A stretch of DNA of 10,035 bases from Bacillota bacterium (lineage in GTDB: Bacteria; Bacillota; Clostridia; Lachnospirales; Lachnospiraceae), in assembly GCA_023424235.1 (NCBI GenBank), contig JAFAEB010000172.1, forward strand, positions 1 through 10,035. The letters run 5' to 3'. Under the pieces are notes generated by a model. That model made no database searches. It saw nothing but the letters and a program-made list of their open reading frames with translations, and was not told the DNA's origin. Each line of letters opens with the position of its first letter. Within the stretch, counting starts at the first letter, position 1. Below, piece after piece: positions 6,928 to 10,035 of the stretch. The translations under genes were made by a program, and so were the position numbers.

Positions 6928-7684
6928 CTAGTACATCACCTCCGAGTAAGGTTACAACTTCAATAATTTTGTTAAAAAATTCTTTTCTTGTATCATTTCC
7001 ACGAACTAATTCATTAAATATTTTTCCATCTTTAATAAACAGAATCCTATGAGCATAACTCGCAGTAAATGCATCATGAGTTACCATTAAAATGGTAGTT
7101 TCATATTCTTTGTTTAACCTATCAAAGGAGTCTAGAAGGAGTCTTGAAGATCTTGAATCTAAGGCGCCTGTTGGTTCATCCGCTAAGATAAGTGAAGGAT
7201 CACAAACGATAGCCCTAGCAGATGCAACTCTTTGCTTTTGTCCTCCTGACATTTGAAAAGGATAATAATTTAAAATTTCAGTAATTTCTAACTTTTTTGT
7301 TACATCCCTAATTAATTTATCGATTTCGTTACTTTTTCTCTTTTGAATTGTTAAGGCTAAGGCTATATTTTCATAGGCAGTTAAGGTATCTAGTAAATTA
7401 AAATCTTGAAATATAAACCCAAGCTCATCTCTCCTAAATTCCTCCATAGCTTTTGATTTTAACTTAGTAATATCTTTCTTATTAATAGTGATATTACCAG
7501 TAGTAACCGTATCAATTGTGGAAATACAGTTTAGTAGTGTGGTTTTACCACTCCCTGATGGACCCATAATTCCAACAAACTCTCCCTTATCTACTCCAAA
7601 ACTAATATTGTCAATGGCTTTTGTTATGTTACCTTTATTACCATAATATTTTTCAATTTTTTGTACATTTAATATCGTCTCCAT
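6917..7684 (-). CDS. BceA-type ABC transporter ATPase
   Basis: Cytoplasmic ATPase of the transporter, 255 residues from the chosen start. Seen in order: Walker A GPSGSGKTT (41-49), Q-loop FIFQDFNLLDTLTAYENI (91-107), signature MSGGQKQRVASARAI (145-159), Walker B SLILADEPTGALDS (164-177) with catalytic Glu170, and the H-switch MVTHD with His203. All active residues are intact. An in-frame ATG exists at 7696, but GGAGG (7690-7694) lies inside the first codons after it and is 5 nt before the ATG at 7684, so the latter is the more likely start. The gene is 77 nt after the small-protein gene and overlaps the permease start by 11 nt, implying coupled translation. This family (MacB/LolD-like branch) works with FtsX-type permeases to clear cell-wall-active peptides from their lipid targets. 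Confidence 0.94.
   Translation of the reverse strand: METILNVQKIEKYYGNKGNITKAIDNISFGVDKGEFVGIMGPSGSGKTTLLNCISTIDTVTTGNITINKKDITKLKSKAMEEFRRDELGFIFQDFNLLDTLTAYENIALALTIQKRKSNEIDKLIRDVTKKLEITEILNYYPFQMSGGQKQRVASARAIVCDPSLILADEPTGALDSRSSRLLLDSFDRLNKEYETTILMVTHDAFTASYAHRILFIKDGKIFNELVRGNDTRKEFFNKIIEVVTLLGGDVLDVF
6935..6943 (-). promoter_or_regulatory. Extended Shine-Dalgarno of the permease inside the ATPase gene
   Basis: On the minus strand GGAGGTGAT is a 9-base match to the extended anti-Shine-Dalgarno of 16S rRNA. It lies 7 nt before the permease ATG (11 nt from GGAGG) and also encodes Gly-Gly-Asp in the ATPase tail. It fixes the permease start at 6927. Confidence 0.85.
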
Positions 7685-7689
7685 ACCAT

Positions 7690-7694
7690 CCTCC
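7690..7694 (-). promoter_or_regulatory. Ribosome binding site that decides the ATPase start
   Basis: GGAGG on the minus strand ends 5 nt before the ATG at 7684 and would be inside the coding sequence if the upstream ATG at 7696 were used. No other Shine-Dalgarno is apparent before 7696. Confidence 0.75.
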
Positions 7695-7761
7695 ATTTAA
7701 AACGAATCATCACTGTTCTTTACATACTTTTAATATGCATCTAAAGATAAATAATAAATAT

Positions 7762-8178
7762 TTATTTTTTTATATAAAATTCCGCATAAGTTTCACGTAC
7801 ATCATTACCATCAGCAAAAATCGTTACACTGTAGCGGCCTTCTTCTAACCCCTCTGGAAGGGATAACTTAGTTACATAATAGCCTTCTTTATTAATTTTT
7901 ACATCATCTTCTACGAATAGTCTATTTTCTATTGCTATATCACCTTTATACCATACAACCTGAGCTTTTTTAACCCAAAATCGATTTCCCTTTGCTGTAA
8001 AATAGACCGTATCTGTTGGTGAGAACTCAGTTGACATATTAATTGGTTTTCCATTAGAATCAATATTTTTTGAAATAACACCATCTTTTATTTTGGGTCC
8101 GTTATAATAATCATAACCATAAAAACAAGTAAAAAATAGAACCATTGCTACTACCGTTGTAATTAAAATTTTCTTCAT
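7762..8178 (-). CDS. Small membrane-anchored or secreted protein of unknown family in the Bce-type module
   Basis: I do not recognise the family. The 138-residue protein starts MKKILITTVVAMVLFFTCFYGYDYY: two lysines and a hydrophobic stretch (4-20), i.e. a signal peptide or N-terminal anchor. The Cys at 18 lacks a good lipobox (FFTC). The rest is predicted extracytoplasmic and strand-rich, with alternating polar/hydrophobic runs such as DTVYFTAKG (56-64), KKAQVVWYKGD (70-80), YYVTKLSLPEG (100-110) and GRYSVTIFADG (114-124), ending YAEFYIKK. This suggests an Ig-like beta-sandwich (inference). It lies between kinase and ATPase, 77 nt before the ATPase, and is probably co-transcribed with the transporter. 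By position it recalls yxeA beside B. subtilis yxdLM, but the sequence does not look like that DUF1093 family. A role in sensing or drug binding is possible but unproven. Confidence 0.8.
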   Translation of the reverse strand: MKKILITTVVAMVLFFTCFYGYDYYNGPKIKDGVISKNIDSNGKPINMSTEFSPTDTVYFTAKGNRFWVKKAQVVWYKGDIAIENRLFVEDDVKINKEGYYVTKLSLPEGLEEGRYSVTIFADGNDVRETYAEFYIKK

Positions 8179-8186
8179 TATCATTT

Positions 8187-8192
8187 CCTCCT
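8187..8192 (-). promoter_or_regulatory. Ribosome binding site that decides the small-protein start
   Basis: AGGAGG on the minus strand is only 2 nt from the in-frame ATG at 8184 but 8 nt from the next ATG at 8178, so translation most likely begins at 8178 (MKKILI), not two codons earlier. Confidence 0.8.
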
Positions 8193-8219
8193 AAAATTTA
8201 TATCTTGCTGACACTTTGT

Positions 8220-8228
8220 ATTCTAGCA
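8220..8228 (-). promoter_or_regulatory. Candidate extended -10 promoter for small protein and transporter
   Basis: TGCTAGAAT on the minus strand matches an extended -10 (TG-n-TAGAAT; five of six hexamer positions). It would give a leader of about 35 nt. The -35 position is poor (TATGTA), consistent with a promoter that needs an activator such as the module's response regulator. Confidence 0.35.
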
Positions 8229-8241
8229 GGAATCGATAGGA

Positions 8242-8304
8242 TTACATATTGGTGTTTATTTTATTAAAGTTACATTTTTGAAAGGTACAAACTGATTTTT
8301 ACAT
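8242..8304. repeat. Three TTACAT hexamers in the kinase/small-protein spacer
   Basis: TTACAT occurs at 8242-8247, 8270-8275 and 8299-8304, with periods of 28 and 29 nt. TTACA fits the half-site of the TnACA-N4-TGTnA type of operator described for BceR-like regulators, but no complete inverted site with N4 spacing is present here. Possible regulator half-sites; low certainty. Confidence 0.3.
8261..8290 (-). promoter_or_regulatory. Alternative -35/-10 promoter for small protein and transporter
   Basis: On the minus strand TTGTAC (8285-8290) is followed after 18 nt by TAATAA (8261-8266). This competes with the extended -10 at 8220-8228. Either would let the transporter genes be expressed apart from the regulator and kinase. 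Confidence 0.3.
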
Positions 8305-8311
8305 ACTAGAA

Positions 8312-8351
8312 ATGGACCCATAAACATGCCTAAGCATTGTCATGAATCCAT
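8312..8351 (-). terminator. 40-nt stem-loop after the kinase gene (weak terminator or mRNA-processing hairpin)
   Basis: Beginning 14 nt after the kinase stop, 18-nt arms fold around the loop TTAG: minus strand ATGGATTCATGACAATGC against GCATGTTTATGGGTCCAT. Thirteen Watson-Crick and three G-U pairs form, with one 2x2 internal mismatch. All three wobble pairs exist only in the minus-strand RNA. The following sequence is TTCTAG, not a real U-run, so full termination is doubtful; partial termination or an mRNA-stability hairpin is plausible. Confidence 0.55.
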
Positions 8352-8365
8352 CACCATAAAAGATA

Positions 8366-9382
8366 TCACTTCATTAAGTTAACTCTTCCTAGGGGAAATA
8401 TAATACTGACTTTAGTCCCCACACCTTCCTTTGAAGATAACGTTAGGCCAATACCAAGTTGTTCACTAAGTTTCTTGCACAAGTAAAGGCCAATACCCGT
8501 TGACCTTCCAAACTTCCTCCCGTTCTCCCCAGTAAATCCTTTTTCAAACACTCGATTTATATCCTTTTCAACAATACCAATTCCATTATCTTCAATAACT
8601 AGTACAATATTATTTTCATTGCTATTCGTATATATTTTGACCTTGCCATTATACTCTTTCATATACTTTATGGAATTGCTTATTACTTGGTTTAATATAA
8701 ATTCCAACCATTTTATATCACTGAATGCAGTTCCTTCTACAGCTTCCATCTCTACAGATATACCTTTACTAATAAAATCTCTAGAATTTTTCTTAATAAC
8801 CGTTCTTACAAGACTAGGTAAGGATACTTCTTTAATAATATAATCCTTGCTCACATTATTACTTCTTGAATAATAAAGTACCTGTTCAATGTATTCCTCA
8901 ATTTTTTTAATTTCATTATTAATATTCTTAGTGATTTCATTTTGATTATTTTCAATAATTAATCTAGTAGATGCAATGGGTGTTTTTATTTCATGTACCC
9001 AAGTTTCAATATACTCTCGATATTCACTTTCCATATCCCGATAACTCTTTACATGTTCATGCATATCTTTATTGGTCTGCTTTAATATATCATACATAAG
9101 CTTTCCTTCTATAAATTCAGGTTCACTTATAACTTCAGATAAGAGGTACTTTCTATCAAGCCCATCCATTAAATTATCGATCTGATCAAAAAATCTTTTG
9201 TATTTCATGTAATCTAAAATTAATAAGCTAAGAAGAGGAAAAAACCAGATACAGAGTATAAGGAAAATAATAAAACCATCCGTATTTATTAGTAACATAA
9301 TACCAGCAATAATAATAAATAAAGCAAAATTAATAAATAAAAAGGTGTACTTATCTTTTAAATATTCCTTCATGCTCATCAT
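8366..9382 (-). CDS. BceS-type intramembrane-sensing histidine kinase
   Basis: Sensor kinase of 338 residues. Two N-terminal membrane helices (about 13-32 and 37-57) are joined by only a few residues (NTDG), so there is no outer sensor domain; family members depend on the partner transporter for signal input. The H-box is ETWVHEIKTPIAS (126-138), with His130 as the phospho-acceptor. The ATP-binding domain has the N-box NQVISNSIKYM (231-241), G1 box EDNGIGI (264-270), F-box VFEKGFTGENGRKFGRS (278-294) and G2 box TGIGLYLCKKL (295-305); all key residues are present. The ATG at 9382 overlaps the response-regulator TGA as ATGA, indicating translational coupling. Weaker alternative starts are at 9379 and 9373. 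The partner is the regulator directly upstream and the inferred input is the BceAB-type transporter downstream. Confidence 0.93.
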   Translation of the reverse strand: MMSMKEYLKDKYTFLFINFALFIIIAGIMLLINTDGFIIFLILCIWFFPLLSLLILDYMKYKRFFDQIDNLMDGLDRKYLLSEVISEPEFIEGKLMYDILKQTNKDMHEHVKSYRDMESEYREYIETWVHEIKTPIASTRLIIENNQNEITKNINNEIKKIEEYIEQVLYYSRSNNVSKDYIIKEVSLPSLVRTVIKKNSRDFISKGISVEMEAVEGTAFSDIKWLEFILNQVISNSIKYMKEYNGKVKIYTNSNENNIVLVIEDNGIGIVEKDINRVFEKGFTGENGRKFGRSTGIGLYLCKKLSEQLGIGLTLSSKEGVGTKVSIIFPLGRVNLMK

Positions 9383-10035
9383 GGTAATATATATCCTAAT
9401 CCACGTCTTGTCTCAATATTTTCCTTCATTCCAACTCCTTCAAGTTTTTTTCTAAGTCTTGTTATGTTAACCGATAAATTATTATCATCTACAAAGATAT
9501 CTGAGTTCCACATAAAATCCATTAAATCATCTCTTGAGACAATCTTCCCTTTATTTTTAATCAAACAGGAAAGTATTTTTAACTCATTCTTAGTAAGTTC
9601 AGCAGTCTTGTCCTTATAGGTAATAGAACCATTTGATAAATTAAGTTTCAAATCATAATAAGAAATCATATCCTGTGGATGAAAGCCATTTACTCTTCTT
9701 AGAATTGATTCAATTCTGGCCAACAGAATCTGAGTATTATAAGGTTTTGTAATGAAATCATCTGCACCTAAATTCATACTCATTAGTTCATCCATTTCAT
9801 TATCTCTACTAGTAACTACGATAATAGGTACATTAGAGCTTTTCCTAATTTCTCTACAGATATAATATCCATCATATACGGGAAGGTTAATGTCTAATAG
9901 TATCAGATCAGGTTCTTCTTTTATGGTATCATTAATTATATCATTAAAGTTTATTGGTGCGACAATATCATAACCATATCGCGTTAAAAAGGTCTTTAGT
10001 TCTTCTCTTATAGTTTCTGTATCTTCAATAATAAT
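9379..10035 (-). CDS. BceR-type OmpR-family response regulator (N-terminus cut by window edge)
   Basis: The frame stays open to the window edge, giving 219 residues. The first visible residues IIIEDTETIREEL are the first strand and acidic pocket of a receiver domain, so only about five residues are missing. The phospho-acceptor is the Asp in LILLDINLP (visible residue 48), 43 residues after the pocket Asp as in PhoB. The conserved Thr (IIVVTSRD) and Lys (FITKPY) are present. The C-terminal winged helix is complete: LTKNELKILSCLIKNKGKIVSRDDLMDFMW, then VDDNNLSVNITRLRKKLE and RRGLGYIL. The VDDNxLxVNITRLRKKLE block is typical of the BceR subgroup, which activates the neighbouring transporter genes. 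It is translationally coupled to the kinase (4-nt ATGA overlap). Confidence 0.94.
   Translation of the reverse strand: MIIEDTETIREELKTFLTRYGYDIVAPINFNDIINDTIKEEPDLILLDINLPVYDGYYICREIRKSSNVPIIVVTSRDNEMDELMSMNLGADDFITKPYNTQILLARIESILRRVNGFHPQDMISYYDLKLNLSNGSITYKDKTAELTKNELKILSCLIKNKGKIVSRDDLMDFMWNSDIFVDDNNLSVNITRLRKKLEGVGMKENIETRRGLGYILP

Noticed and set aside
7621..7848. Plus-strand open frame spanning the ATPase/small-protein junction
   Set aside because: It overlaps two supported minus-strand genes, has low-complexity hydrophobic and aromatic content, and no Shine-Dalgarno seen.
8110..8178. Lipoprotein signal in the small protein (Cys18)
   Set aside because: The residues before the Cys are F-F-T, a poor lipobox; a plain anchor or signal peptide is a better reading.
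9379..9795. A short 138-residue response regulator starting at an internal Met (9795)
   Set aside because: The same frame continues without a stop to the window edge and encodes a full receiver domain with its acidic pocket and phospho-acceptor Asp; the gene is cut by the window, not truncated.
1..10035. CRISPR array, tRNA/rRNA, insertion sequence or phage remnant
   Set aside because: No regularly spaced long repeats, no conserved RNA-gene cores, no transposase or integrase motifs; the spacers are short and accounted for by promoters, terminators and small dyads.

Overview
The window is AT-rich, and every gene I can support lies on the minus strand, so transcription runs from high to low coordinates. 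Strong AGGAGG-type ribosome binding sites, the A/T-rich codon use and the gene families (BceRS-AB-type module, GH88 with DUF2264, SagB-type oxidoreductase, AraC fused to a GyrI-like domain) point to a low-GC Gram-positive. A plant- or glycan-degrading Clostridia/Lachnospiraceae-type organism is my best guess, from gene content and codon style only.

Region A (10035 to about 4860) is a peptide-antibiotic sensing and detoxification module of the BceRS-AB type. In transcription order it holds an OmpR-family response regulator (cut by the window edge, about five residues missing), an intramembrane-sensing histidine kinase (ATGA overlap with the regulator), a small 138-residue membrane-anchored or secreted protein of unknown family, a BceA-type ATPase and a BceB-type FtsX-domain permease (11-nt overlap with the ATPase). 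The kinase and the small protein are separated by 187 nt that hold a 40-nt stem-loop, three TTACAT hexamers and candidate promoters. The ATPase, permease and small protein may therefore be a separately inducible unit. A long hairpin directly after the permease stop closes the module.

Region B (about 4860 to 2783) holds an AraC-type regulator fused to a GyrI-like effector-binding domain and a stand-alone SagB-type nitroreductase. A classical intrinsic terminator lies between them, and the nitroreductase seems to have its own extended -10 promoter. The AraC gene is flanked on both sides by short repeats and palindromes that could be operators.

Region C (2782 to 1) is a carbohydrate cluster. 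A GH88 unsaturated uronyl hydrolase is followed 26 nt later by a DUF2264 protein that runs off the window. Neither has a signal peptide, so they probably act in the cytoplasm on imported oligosaccharides released by polysaccharide lyases.

No tRNA, rRNA, CRISPR array, insertion sequence or phage gene was seen. The closest things to something new are the small protein embedded in the Bce-type module and the structured spacer in front of it.
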